In this document: in pieces, positions 16,011-24,732 of the stretch
How the letters are laid out: every line of letters begins with the position of its first letter
How positions within the stretch are numbered: position 1 is the stretch's first letter
NCBI RefSeq assembly: GCF_900236475.1
Contig: NZ_LT963352.1
Span: 558,001 to 622,000, forward strand
DNA: 64,000 nucleotides
DNA from: Streptomyces chartreusis NRRL 3882
GTDB lineage: Bacteria > Actinomycetota > Actinomycetes > Streptomycetales > Streptomycetaceae
Reading direction: 5' to 3'
Program-made: the position numbers and the translations under genes
Notes under the pieces: model-generated
The model's input: only the letters and a program-made list of their open reading frames with translations
The model's database searches: none
What the model was told of the DNA's origin: nothing

Positions 16011-18449
16011 ATGCGCAGCCGCCTGAGACGACTCGTTCTCGGGGCCACGGCCCTGTTCACGGCCGCGTCCGCGTTACCCGCGGCCGCCGCCCCTGGCCCG
16101 GGACGGGCGGAGCAGCACCCGTCCCGCGACGGCCTGTCCGCCGTCATCCGCTACACGGAGTACGGCATCCCGCACATCCTCGCGAAGAACTACGCCGATT
16201 TGGGCTTCGGCACGGGCTGGGCGCAGGCGTCCGACGAGGTCTGCACGCTCGCCGACGGGTTCGTGACCCTGCGGGGCGAGCGCTCCCGGTACTTCGGCGC
16301 CGGCACGGCCGCCGACGGCGCCCTCTCCGGGGCCAGGACGAATCTCGCCAGTGACCTGTACTTCCGCGGGGTCCGTGAGACCCGCACGGTGGAGAAGCTG
16401 CTCGCCGAGCCCGCGCCCGCGGGGCCGAGCCGTGAGGTCCGGGACCTGATGCGCGGCTGGGCGGCCGGTTACAACGCCTGGCTGAAGCAGAAGAAGATCA
16501 CGGATCCCGCCTGCGCGGGTGCCTCCTGGGTCCGTCCGGTCACCGAGCTGGATGTGGCCGCCCGCGGCCTCGCCATCGCCTCGCTCTCCGGCGAGGGTCG
16601 CTTCGTGGATACCATCACGGCCGCCCAGCCACCGACCGGGAACGGCACCACCGCCGACAATCCGGCCTCCCCGCTCGCCGCCCGCGCGCCGGACGCGAAG
16701 TCCGTGGCGAAGGCGGCCGACGAGCTGTGGGGCGACCCCGGCATGGGCTCCAACGCGGTCGCCTTCCGCGGCGACACCACGGCGAACGGCAGCGGTCTGC
16801 TGCTGGGCAACCCGCACTACCCGTGGCAGGGCGGACGCCGGTTCTGGCAGTCGCAGCAGACGATCCCCGGCGAGCTGAACGTCTCCGGTGGCTCTCTGCT
16901 CGGTACCCCGGCGATCTCCATCGGGTTCAACGCACATGTGGCGTGGAGCCACACCGTCTCGACCGGCATTCCGGCCAACTTCCACCAGCTGAAGCTGGAT
17001 CCGGCCGATCCCACGACGTACCTCGTGGACGGCGAGCCGGAGCGTATGAGGAAGCGGACCGTGACGGTCGCGGTGAAGGACGGCGCGCCGGTGACCCGCA
17101 CCCAGTGGTGGACCCGCTACGGCCCCGTCGTCACCTCTCTGAACGCACAGGTCGCGCTGGAGTGGACCGGTACGACGGCCTACGCCCTGCACGACCCGAA
17201 CGCCGCGAACCTCCGCTTCGCCGACACCTCGCTCGGCTTCGGCAAGGCGCGCAGCACGGACGACGTCCTCGCGTCCCTCGCCCGGCACCAGGGCATCCCC
17301 TGGGTGAACACCATCGCCGCCGACCGCGCGGGACATTCCCTCTACACCCAGTCCCAGGTACTTCCGCGCATCACCGACGAGCTGGCGGAACGCTGCTCGA
17401 CGGCGCTGGGCAGGACCACGTATCCGGCGTCCGGTGTCGCGATCCTCGACGGCTCGCGCGGCGACTGCGCCCTCGGCAGCGATTCCGACGCGGTGGCGCC
17501 GGGCATCTTCGGGCCTGCTCGGATGCCGACGCTCCGGGACGCGCCGTACGTGGAGAACTCCAACGGCACCGCGTGGATGACCAACGCCGACCGGCCGATC
17601 ACCGGATACGAGCGGGTCTTCGGCACGGTGGGCACGCAGCTCGGCCTGCGCACGCGCGGCGCGATCGAGGACGTGGCGGCGATGGCGGACCGGGGCCGGC
17701 TGACCGTACGGGACCTGCAGCGGCAGCAGTTCGCCAACCGGGTGCCGGCGGGTGATCTCGCCGCGACGGACGTGGCACGGGCGTGCGCCGCGCTGCCCGG
17801 CGGCACGGCGACGGGCAGCGACGGCAAGGCCGTCGACGTGTCGGAGGCCTGTGCCGTGCTGACCGGGTGGGACCGCACCATGGACACCGGGAGCCGGGGG
17901 GCGCTGCTGTTCGACCGGTTCTGGCGGAAGCTGGAACGGACGGTGCCGGAGGTTGAGTTGTGGAAGGTGCCGTTCTCGGTGGCGGACCCGGTGCGTACGC
18001 CGAACACGCTGAACACCAACGCTCCCGGCCTCGCCGTCGCGCTCGCCGACGCGGTGGCGGAGCTGCGCGCCGCGGGCGTCGCGCTCGACGCGCCGCTCGG
18101 CGCACACCAGTTCGTCGTCCGTGGTGATGAGCGCCTTCCGATGCCTGGTGGCTCGGGGAGGCTCGGCGTGTGGAACGTGCTCGAACCGACGTGGAACGCG
18201 GCCCAGGGCGGCTACACGGAGGTGCCGTTCGGCAGCAGTCACCTCCAGGCGGTGGGCTGGGACGGCGGCCGCTGTCCGGTGGCCCGCACGCTGCTGACGT
18301 ACTCCCAGTCGTCGAACCCCGAGTCGTCGCACTTCGCCGACCAGACCCGGCTCTTCTCCGGGGAGAAGTGGGTGACGTCGCGCTTCTGCGAGAAGGACAT
18401 CCTGTCCTCGCCGAAGCTGAAGGTCGTGCGGGTGCACGAGCGCCGCTGA
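16011..18449 (+). CDS. Secreted penicillin-acylase-family (Ntn-hydrolase) acylase
   Basis: An 812-aa preprotein. An Arg-rich start and a hydrophobic stretch ending in ALPAAAAPG form a Sec-type signal peptide. A small alpha-chain region follows, then the autoprocessing site GMGSNAVA. Ser247 there becomes the N-terminal nucleophile of the beta chain after self-cleavage. LLGNPHYPW, just after, is a substrate-pocket motif of AHL, echinocandin and aculeacin acylases. The beta chain ends near residue 812, giving a full-length family member. It should hydrolyse the acyl side chain of amides outside the cell; antibiotic lipopeptides or acyl-homoserine lactones are possible substrates. The ATG at 16011 has an ideal GGAGGG site. 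It is monocistronic, with a hairpin terminator after it. Confidence 0.9.
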   Translation: MRSRLRRLVLGATALFTAASALPAAAAPGPGRAEQHPSRDGLSAVIRYTEYGIPHILAKNYADLGFGTGWAQASDEVCTLADGFVTLRGERSRYFGAGTAADGALSGARTNLASDLYFRGVRETRTVEKLLAEPAPAGPSREVRDLMRGWAAGYNAWLKQKKITDPACAGASWVRPVTELDVAARGLAIASLSGEGRFVDTITAAQPPTGNGTTADNPASPLAARAPDAKSVAKAADELWGDPGMGSNAVAFRGDTTANGSGLLLGNPHYPWQGGRRFWQSQQTIPGELNVSGGSLLGTPAISIGFNAHVAWSHTVSTGIPANFHQLKLDPADPTTYLVDGEPERMRKRTVTVAVKDGAPVTRTQWWTRYGPVVTSLNAQVALEWTGTTAYALHDPNAANLRFADTSLGFGKARSTDDVLASLARHQGIPWVNTIAADRAGHSLYTQSQVLPRITDELAERCSTALGRTTYPASGVAILDGSRGDCALGSDSDAVAPGIFGPARMPTLRDAPYVENSNGTAWMTNADRPITGYERVFGTVGTQLGLRTRGAIEDVAAMADRGRLTVRDLQRQQFANRVPAGDLAATDVARACAALPGGTATGSDGKAVDVSEACAVLTGWDRTMDTGSRGALLFDRFWRKLERTVPEVELWKVPFSVADPVRTPNTLNTNAPGLAVALADAVAELRAAGVALDAPLGAHQFVVRGDERLPMPGGSGRLGVWNVLEPTWNAAQGGYTEVPFGSSHLQAVGWDGGRCPVARTLLTYSQSSNPESSHFADQTRLFSGEKWVTSRFCEKDILSSPKLKVVRVHERR

Positions 18450-18463
18450 CCGGGGCTGAGGGG

Positions 18464-18487
18464 GTGCCGCTCCCGGTGGGGCGGCAC
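18464..18487. terminator. Bidirectional hairpin terminator
   Basis: GTGCCGC (18464-18470) pairs with GCGGCAC (18481-18487) around a 10-nt loop, flanked by G-rich and C-rich sides that extend the stem imperfectly. It lies between the convergent acylase and DUF418 genes. Confidence 0.6.
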
Positions 18488-18500
18488 TCCCGTTCATTCG

Positions 18501-19766
18501 TCAACCCCGGCCGGCCCGGGGCCCGTACATCAGCCGGCGCAACACCGCTTCGGCCGGGCCCCGGCGACCGGCCCGCTCCAGGGCGTACGCTCCGGCCACG
18601 GTGACCAGCCAGACGGCGATCGCGAAGAGCGCCATGGTCGTGCTGCCCAGGTGCGCGCCGAGGCCGAGTCCCCAGGCGGCCAGCACCGGGGCGAACAGCA
18701 GCGAGTGGGCGAGGTAGCAGGACAGGGACCGTTTGCCGACGGAGGCCACCGCCGTCACCGCCGTCGCGCCGCGGCGGGGCCCGCGGGTGGTCCACCAGTG
18801 CGCGAAGAGGGCGACGGCCGCGACATAGCCGAGGCCCGCGGCGTTGCCCGTGATGTCGCGCAGGGCCGTGAGCGCTCCGGACTCGCTCTGCGTGTCGTCG
18901 GGCACGTGCAGGACGCCGGTGTGGGCGAGGGCGGCGGGCAGCGCGCCGAGCCAGCCGGCCGCGATGCCGATGACCGCCGTCCGGCGCAGCAGCCCGCGGT
19001 GGCGGGCCGGTTCCTCCAGGATGCGGCGGCGCGCGGCCCAGAAGCCGAGCAGGAAGAGGATGTACCCGCCGCCGACGAGGGTCAGCGGGGCGGCGGCGAA
19101 GGTGACGAACAGGCCTGTCTGGAGCCGGGTGCCCGCCGCGGTGAGCCAGCTCTCCTCGTGCGGCGCGTACGCCTTGAAGCCCGCGTCGCCGTCGGCGTCG
19201 CCGAAGGTGCCCAGCTCGCCCTGGAGCAGCGCGGAGATGACGGGTCCGGCCGTGACGAGGAGCAGCAGGGCGACTCCGATCCAGATCCACCACGTCAGGG
19301 CGCGTTCGCCGCGCCGCAGGAAGGCCAGGCCCAGGATGAGGCTCAGGACGCCGTAGAAGCCGATGATGTCCCCGGACATCAGCAGGGTGGCGTGCGTCAG
19401 GCCGATGACGATCAGCCAGAGGCTGCGCCTGCGCAGGACCTTCGCCGCGTCGCGCCCGTCGGTGCCGGCGGCGGTCTGCCGAAGGTAGACCTGCATCATG
19501 CCGTAGCCGAAGAGGAAGGCGAAGAGCGGGTAGATCCGCAGGTCGAGCACCACGATCATGGTGAACTGCACTGCGTGGTCCAGCCACGAGCCGTCCACGG
19601 GCTGCCATCCGGAGGGCCCGCGCCGGGCCGCCCACAGGTGGAAGGCGGTGTTGGACAGCACGATGGCCAGCAGCATGATGCCGCGGGCGAGATCGGGGGC
19701 GAGTGCCCGTTCGCCCGGCCGTACGCCCCCACGCCGCAGTGGTCCCTCTTCGGTCGCGATCGTCAT
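18501..19766 (-). CDS. DUF418 family polytopic membrane protein
   Basis: A 421-aa protein with about nine or ten hydrophobic helices. It starts APDLARGIMLLAIVLSN, has a FLFGYGMMQVYLRQ motif after the second helix, and ends in a domain with SVGKRSLSCYLAHSLLFAPV. The RG-x-ML and SYL-x-QS-like signatures are typical of the DUF418/YeiB family. Its function is unsettled; it has an acyltransferase-like fold relationship. It has a single-gene layout, convergent with the acylase and divergent from nothing obvious. No catalytic claim can be made from sequence. Confidence 0.82.
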   Translation of the reverse strand: MTIATEEGPLRRGGVRPGERALAPDLARGIMLLAIVLSNTAFHLWAARRGPSGWQPVDGSWLDHAVQFTMIVVLDLRIYPLFAFLFGYGMMQVYLRQTAAGTDGRDAAKVLRRRSLWLIVIGLTHATLLMSGDIIGFYGVLSLILGLAFLRRGERALTWWIWIGVALLLLVTAGPVISALLQGELGTFGDADGDAGFKAYAPHEESWLTAAGTRLQTGLFVTFAAAPLTLVGGGYILFLLGFWAARRRILEEPARHRGLLRRTAVIGIAAGWLGALPAALAHTGVLHVPDDTQSESGALTALRDITGNAAGLGYVAAVALFAHWWTTRGPRRGATAVTAVASVGKRSLSCYLAHSLLFAPVLAAWGLGLGAHLGSTTMALFAIAVWLVTVAGAYALERAGRRGPAEAVLRRLMYGPRAGRG

Positions 19767-19878
19767 GGCTTCACGCTAGGAAGGCGGGGCCCGGCCGGAC
19801 ATCGGCCCGAGGGCGGCCGGGCGCCGACCAAAGGATGACGCCCGGGCCCACCGTCGCGACCAAAGCCGCACCGCCGCC

Positions 19879-21432
19879 TCACACCGGCCGGGTCCGGCCC
19901 TCCCAGTACGGCTCCCGCAGCCGTCGCTTGTACAGCTTGCCGTTGGGGTCGCGGGGCATCTCGGTGATGAAGTCGACACTCCTGGGCCGCTTGTAGCCGG
20001 CGAGCCGGTGCGCGCAGTGGTCGAGGAGGTCGGCCGCGAGGGCGGGCCCGGGCCGGTGTCCGGGGGCTGGTTCGACGACGGCCTTGACCTCCTCGCCCCA
20101 GTCGTCGTGCGGGATGCCGAAGACGGCGGCGTCCGCGACGGCGGGGTGGGCGAGCAGGGCCGACTCGATCTCGGCCGGGTAGATGTTGACCCCGCCGGAG
20201 ATGATCAGGTCGATCTTGCGGTCGCGCAGGAAGAGGTAGCCGTCCTCGTCGAGGTGGCCGAGGTCGCCGACGGTGAAGAAGTCGCCGATGCGGTTCTTGC
20301 GGGTCTTGGCCTCGTCCTTGTGGTAGGAGAAGCCGCCGGTGTTCATCTTCATGTAGACGGTGCCGAGTTCACCGGGCGGCAGCCGGTTGCCGTCGTCGTC
20401 GAAGATCGCGAGTTCGCTGATGGGCCAGGCCTTGCCGACGGTGCCCGGCTTCTTCAGCCAGTCCTCGGCGGTGGCGAAGGCGCCGCCGCCCTCGCTGGCC
20501 GCGTAGTACTCCTCCACACAGGGGCCCCACCAGTCGAGCATGGCCCGTTTCACGTGGTCGGGGCAGGGCGCGGCGCCGTGGATGGCGTGCCGCATGGAGG
20601 AGACGTCGTAGCGGTCCTTCACCTCGTCGGGCAGGGCCAGCAGGCGGTGGAACTGGGTGGGGACCATATGGGTGTGGGTGCAGCGGTGGCGGTCGATGAG
20701 ACGGAGCATCTCCTCGGGTGTCCACTTGTCCATCAGGACCAGCCGGTGGCCGATGTGCAGGGACGCGCCCGCGAACTGCAGGACGGCCGTGTGGTAGAGC
20801 GGCGAGCACACCAAGTGCACGTTGTCGTCGAACGGCCGGATGCCGAAGATGCCGAGGAAGCCGCCGAGATACGCCTCCTCGGGGGGTTTGCCGGGCAGCG
20901 GGCGGCGGATGCCGCGGGGGCGGCCGGTGGTGCCGGAGGTGTAGTTCATGACCCAGCCGAGCGTGCGGCCGTCGGGCGCCGACTCGGGCTGCCCGTGGAG
21001 GAGTTCGGCGTACGGGCGGAAGCCCTCGACCGGGCCGACGGCGTACCGGTGGGTGGCCGGGAGGCCTGCCTCGTCGGCGGCGTGGCGTGCCGCGTCGGCA
21101 TAGCGTTCGTGGACGAGGAGGACCTTGGCGCCGGAGTCGGAGACGATCCAGGCGATCTCCGGTCCGACCAGGTGGTGGTTGACGGGGACGAGGTAGAAAC
21201 CGGCCTGGCCGGCGGCCAGGTACGCGGTGAGGAACTCGACGCCGTTGGGCAGGACCACCGCGAAGGTGTCACCGCGTTCCAGCCCGGCCGCGCGCAGACC
21301 GTGGACGAGCCGGTTGGCGTCAGCGTGCAGGCGGCCGGCGGTCCACTCCTCGCCGTCGGGGGCGACCAGGACCGCGCGGTCGGGTTCGGCGGTGGCCTGG
21401 GCGTAGAAGCCCGCGGGAACGCTGTTGTTCAC
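19879..21432 (-). CDS. Acyl-CoA synthetase (FadD-like ANL ligase)
   Basis: A 517-aa ANL enzyme with P-loop NYTSGTTGRPRGIRR, an EEYYAASEGGG adenylate motif, TVGDLGHLDEDGYL and DRKIDLIISGG in the hinge, and DPNGKLYKRRLREP with the catalytic lysine at the C-terminus. It starts at the GTG 21432, which overlaps the stop of the nitronate monooxygenase gene by 4 bp, so the two are co-translated. The operon promoter region carries the TCTGA/TCAGA operator also found at 2831, tying this ligase to the first catabolic cluster. It probably activates a lipid-like carboxylic acid. Confidence 0.87.
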   Translation of the reverse strand: MNNSVPAGFYAQATAEPDRAVLVAPDGEEWTAGRLHADANRLVHGLRAAGLERGDTFAVVLPNGVEFLTAYLAAGQAGFYLVPVNHHLVGPEIAWIVSDSGAKVLLVHERYADAARHAADEAGLPATHRYAVGPVEGFRPYAELLHGQPESAPDGRTLGWVMNYTSGTTGRPRGIRRPLPGKPPEEAYLGGFLGIFGIRPFDDNVHLVCSPLYHTAVLQFAGASLHIGHRLVLMDKWTPEEMLRLIDRHRCTHTHMVPTQFHRLLALPDEVKDRYDVSSMRHAIHGAAPCPDHVKRAMLDWWGPCVEEYYAASEGGGAFATAEDWLKKPGTVGKAWPISELAIFDDDGNRLPPGELGTVYMKMNTGGFSYHKDEAKTRKNRIGDFFTVGDLGHLDEDGYLFLRDRKIDLIISGGVNIYPAEIESALLAHPAVADAAVFGIPHDDWGEEVKAVVEPAPGHRPGPALAADLLDHCAHRLAGYKRPRSVDFITEMPRDPNGKLYKRRLREPYWEGRTRPV

Positions 21433-22538
21433 TGGCCGCTCCTTCCGGCGATGCGGTTGATGCGGTCCACGGCCTGTTCGAAGCCGCGGGTGAGGTCGTC
21501 GAAGACGGCTTGGACGCTGCGTTCGCTGTTCATCCGGCCGACGATCTGCCCGACCGGGGTGCCGAGCAGCGGGTCGACCTCGTACTTCTGGATGCGCGAG
21601 ACGGCCTCGGCGACCAGCAGGCCCTGCAGCGGCATGGGCAGCGGGCCGGGCCCGGCCGGGTCGTCCCAGGCGTCGGTCCACTCGGTGCGCAGTTGGCGTG
21701 CGGGCTTGCCGGTCAGCGCGCGGGAGCGGACGGTGTCGCCGGAGCCGGCCGCGAGCAGCTTGCGGGTGAGGGCGGGTGAGTGGAGGTCAGCTTCCGTGGT
21801 GGTGAGCCACAGGGAGCCCAGCCACACGCCTTGAGCGCCGAGCGTGAGTGCGGCAGCCACCTGCTGTCCGCTGCCGATGCCGCCGGCGGCCAGCACGGGC
21901 AGCGGGGCGACGGCGTCGACGACCTCGGGGGTGAGCACCATGGAGGCGATCTCGCCGGTGTGGCCGCCGGCCTCGTAACCCTGCGCCACGACGATGTCGA
22001 TCCCGGCGTCCTGGTGCTTGCGGGCGTGCCGGGCGCTGCCCGCGAGGGCGGCGACGAGGACGTCCTGGTCGTGGGCGCGGGCGATGACGTCGGCGGGCGG
22101 GGAGCCGAGGGCGTTGGCGAGGAGCCGGATCGGGTAGTCGAAGGCGACGTCTAGCTGGGTGCGGGCGACCTGCTCCATCCAGCCGGTGATGCGCCAGCCG
22201 GACGCCTCGCCCTCGGCGAGTTCGGGCACGCCGTGCTTGGCGAGGGTCTCCCGGACGAACTGCCGGTGGCCCTCGGGGATCATCGCCTCGACGTCGGCCT
22301 CAGTGACGCCCTCGACCTTCTTCGCCGGCATCACGACGTCCAGGCCGTAGGGCCGGCCGTCCACGTGCGCCTCGATCCAGTCGAGGTCGCGTTTGAGCTC
22401 GTCGGGGGAGGTGTAGCGGACCGCGCCGAGCACGCCGAAGCCGCCGGCCCGGCTGATGGCCGCGGCGACGGCGGGGAACGGCGTGAAGCCGAAGACGGCG
22501 TGCTCGACTCCCAGTTTCTGGCTCAGCTCCGTCTGCAT
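21429..22538 (-). CDS. Nitronate monooxygenase / 2-nitropropane dioxygenase family flavoprotein
   Basis: A 369-aa TIM-barrel flavoprotein. An N-terminal FGFTPFPAVAAAISRAGGFGVLGA segment (split by position 31), VAQGYEAGGHTGEIAS containing the family His, and LAAGGIGSGQQVAAALTLGAQGVWLGSLW (phosphate-binding for FMN) are characteristic. Annotated NMOs in acyl-CoA operons often act as FMN enoyl reductases or on unknown substrates rather than nitroalkanes. It is the first gene of a two-gene operon with an acyl-CoA ligase, so a role in oxidising or reducing an acyl chain is plausible. The ATG at 22538 is 39 nt from the upstream operator. Confidence 0.86.
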   Translation of the reverse strand: MQTELSQKLGVEHAVFGFTPFPAVAAAISRAGGFGVLGAVRYTSPDELKRDLDWIEAHVDGRPYGLDVVMPAKKVEGVTEADVEAMIPEGHRQFVRETLAKHGVPELAEGEASGWRITGWMEQVARTQLDVAFDYPIRLLANALGSPPADVIARAHDQDVLVAALAGSARHARKHQDAGIDIVVAQGYEAGGHTGEIASMVLTPEVVDAVAPLPVLAAGGIGSGQQVAAALTLGAQGVWLGSLWLTTTEADLHSPALTRKLLAAGSGDTVRSRALTGKPARQLRTEWTDAWDDPAGPGPLPMPLQGLLVAEAVSRIQKYEVDPLLGTPVGQIVGRMNSERSVQAVFDDLTRGFEQAVDRINRIAGRSGQ

Positions 22539-22577
22539 GGGCGCAGGATGCCGGAGTCCTCCGGAGGACGGAAGGGG

Positions 22578-22600
22578 TTTTCTGATACACCGTCAGATTT
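22578..22600. promoter_or_regulatory. Second copy of the TCTGA/TCAGA operator
   Basis: TTTTCTGA-N6-GTCAGATTT, identical in both arms and spacer length to the site at 2831-2853 and also preceded by a run of G. It sits between the nitronate monooxygenase operon (minus) and the beta-lactamase-like gene (plus). The conserved flanks outside the palindrome suggest a true regulator footprint rather than chance. Confidence 0.65.
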
Positions 22601-22663
22601 ATGGGCGGGGCACGGGGACATACTGTCCGGGACGTCCAGGGCGGATCGGCGGAAGGATGCACG

Positions 22664-24433
22664 GTGACCGAAGGCACGGCTGAAAGAACGACGACGACCG
22701 GCGGGCTGACCCGCAGGCGCGCCCTGGTCCTGGGTGGCGCCCTGGCCCTCGCCCCCTTACCCGCCGAGGCCGCCCCGGTCACGGGGCGCCCCACGCTGCG
22801 GCACGGCTCGGCCGCACGCGCCGGGCTGCTCCCCACCCATCTGCGTCGACTCGTCACCGACGCCGAGGCGTTCCTCGGCCCCTCCCCCGCGCACCCCTGG
22901 TACGCGGGCGCCGTCCTGCTCGCCGGACGGGGCGGCACCGTCGCCCTGCACCGGCCCATCGGCATGGCGGTGCGCTACCGGGCCTACGACGAGAAGACCG
23001 ACACCGGCGTCGAGTTCCCGGCCGGCGAGCAGATCCCCATGGCCGAGGACACCGTCTTCGACCTGGCTTCGGTGTCGAAGCTGTTCACCTCGATCCTGGC
23101 CGTGCAGCAGGTGGAGCGGGGCGGGCTGGAGCTGGAGGCGAAGGTCGCCTCGTACCTGCCGGACTTCGGTCGTGCGGGCAAGCAGGACATCACGATCCGT
23201 CAGCTCCTCACGCACACGTCGGGCTTCCGCGCGTGGATCCCGCTGTACAGCGCGCCGACGTACGAGGAGAAGCTCCAGCTCATCTGGGACGAGGCGCCGG
23301 TCAGCGCGCCGGGCACGGCGTATCTGTACTCGGACCTGAACCTCATCTCGCTCCAGCTCGTGCTGGAGCGGATCACGGGCCGCTCCCTGGACGTCCTCCT
23401 CCGCGACGAGATCACGGCGCCGCTCGGCCTGCGCCGCACCCGTTACAACCCGCCCGCCTCCTGGCGGCCGAAGATCGCGGCCACGGAGGACGCACGTGCT
23501 CCGTGGTCCGGGCTCGACCGCGGCCTGGTGTGGGGGGAGGTGCACGACGAGAACGCCTTCAGCCTCGGCGGGGTCGCGGGCCACGCGGGCGTGTTCTCCG
23601 ACGCGTGGGACCTCGCGGTCCTCGGCCGTACGCTGCTCAACGGCGGCGTGTACGGGCGGGCGCGGATCCTGACGCCCGAGTCGGTGGAGCTGATGTTCAC
23701 CGACTTCAACACCGCGTTCCCCGGGGACGAGCACGGCCTCGGCTTCGAGCTCTACCAGCACTGGTACATGGGCGCGATGGCCACACCGCGCAGTGCCGGG
23801 CACACCGGCTTCACGGGCACCTCGCTGGTGCTCGACCCGACGACCGACTCGTTCCTCGTCGTCCTGGGCAACTCGGTGCATCCGGTGCGGAGCTGGCGCT
23901 CCGGGTCGGCTCCCCGGGTGGCCGCCGCGAACCACCTGGCGCGGGCCGTCCCGGTCCGGCCGGTGCGAGGGCGCAGGGCCTGGTTCTCCGGCATGGCGGT
24001 CTCCGCCACGGCGACGCTCACCCTCCCCACGCTCGACACGTCGTCCGGCCGGGCGAGAATGCGCTGCGCGCTGTGGTGGGACACCGAGCCCAAGGCCGAC
24101 GTCCTGGTCCTGGAGGCCACGACCGACGGCGGCACGAGCTGGCGGCCGGTGCCCTTCACGACGTCCCGCCGGGACGAGGGCACCCGGCCGCACCCGTCGG
24201 GCTCGGTCACGGGCTGGTCCGGCCGCGTCTGGCACGGGCTGACCGCCGACCTTCCCGCCGCGCGCCGACTCGCCCTGCGGTGGCGGTACGCGACGGACCG
24301 GCTGTACGTCGGCCGCGGGGCCTATGTGGACGGGCTGCGGGTGGACGCGGCCGACGGCGTCCTCTTCGACGAGGCACGCCCCGCGGACGCGTCGCGCATC
24401 GAAGCGGTGGGGTGGACGCCGTCGGCCGACTGA
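22664..24433 (+). CDS. Tat-exported beta-lactamase-fold serine hydrolase with C-terminal accessory domain
   Basis: A 589-aa protein. It starts with a twin-arginine-type leader (LTRRRALVLGGALALAPLPAEA). A class C/PBP-like domain follows, with Ser136-Val-Ser-Lys139 (SxxK), Tyr222-Ser-Asp (YxN position) and His380-Thr-Gly (KTG position). From about residue 445 an extra domain of some 145 residues begins, containing DVLVLEATTDGGTSWRPV and YVGRGAYVDGLRVDA. It looks like the jelly-roll/MAM-like domains attached to secreted peptidases (visual similarity only). The GTG at 22664 has GGAAGGA about 10 nt upstream. It is probably an exported esterase or peptidase rather than a true beta-lactamase. It shares its promoter gap with the ligase/NMO operon. 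Confidence 0.85.
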   Translation: MTEGTAERTTTTGGLTRRRALVLGGALALAPLPAEAAPVTGRPTLRHGSAARAGLLPTHLRRLVTDAEAFLGPSPAHPWYAGAVLLAGRGGTVALHRPIGMAVRYRAYDEKTDTGVEFPAGEQIPMAEDTVFDLASVSKLFTSILAVQQVERGGLELEAKVASYLPDFGRAGKQDITIRQLLTHTSGFRAWIPLYSAPTYEEKLQLIWDEAPVSAPGTAYLYSDLNLISLQLVLERITGRSLDVLLRDEITAPLGLRRTRYNPPASWRPKIAATEDARAPWSGLDRGLVWGEVHDENAFSLGGVAGHAGVFSDAWDLAVLGRTLLNGGVYGRARILTPESVELMFTDFNTAFPGDEHGLGFELYQHWYMGAMATPRSAGHTGFTGTSLVLDPTTDSFLVVLGNSVHPVRSWRSGSAPRVAAANHLARAVPVRPVRGRRAWFSGMAVSATATLTLPTLDTSSGRARMRCALWWDTEPKADVLVLEATTDGGTSWRPVPFTTSRRDEGTRPHPSGSVTGWSGRVWHGLTADLPAARRLALRWRYATDRLYVGRGAYVDGLRVDAADGVLFDEARPADASRIEAVGWTPSAD

Positions 24434-24443
24434 GACGGTCGGG

Positions 24444-24635
24444 TCACTGGTTGAAGACGGCCTTCTGTACCTCGTTGGGGCCGTCGAAGCGGTCCTCCTT
24501 CAGGCCGTCGAGAGTCCTGACGACCTTCTCGTCCGCGTGATTGCTGCGGGCACGCTCCACCAGGTGCTGCTTGTCCGTGGGGTAGTCCATGCCCTTGAGG
24601 GCCTTCTGGAGGTCGGTCGGGCTGAGCTCGGCCAT
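24444..24635 (-). CDS. DUF2795 small protein
   Basis: A 63-aa protein, start ATG 24635 with GGGAGG 5-10 nt upstream. The pattern LSPTDLQKALKGMDYPTDKQ...LVERARSNHADEKVVRTLDGL is that of DUF2795: a short helical domain in which pairs of small residues and a DY(P)-like motif recur. The function is unknown; family members are widespread in actinobacteria. It is monocistronic, convergent with the serine hydrolase gene 10 nt away. Confidence 0.85.
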   Translation of the reverse strand: MAELSPTDLQKALKGMDYPTDKQHLVERARSNHADEKVVRTLDGLKEDRFDGPNEVQKAVFNQ

Positions 24636-24732
24636 GGGAGCCTCCCGTGGGGGTGGTGCGACCGTCCGCGCGGGGCGGCCGGCTGTACGGATGTCTTCGT
24701 CCTGTCGGAGTGCCCCTCGATGGAGCAGCGAT

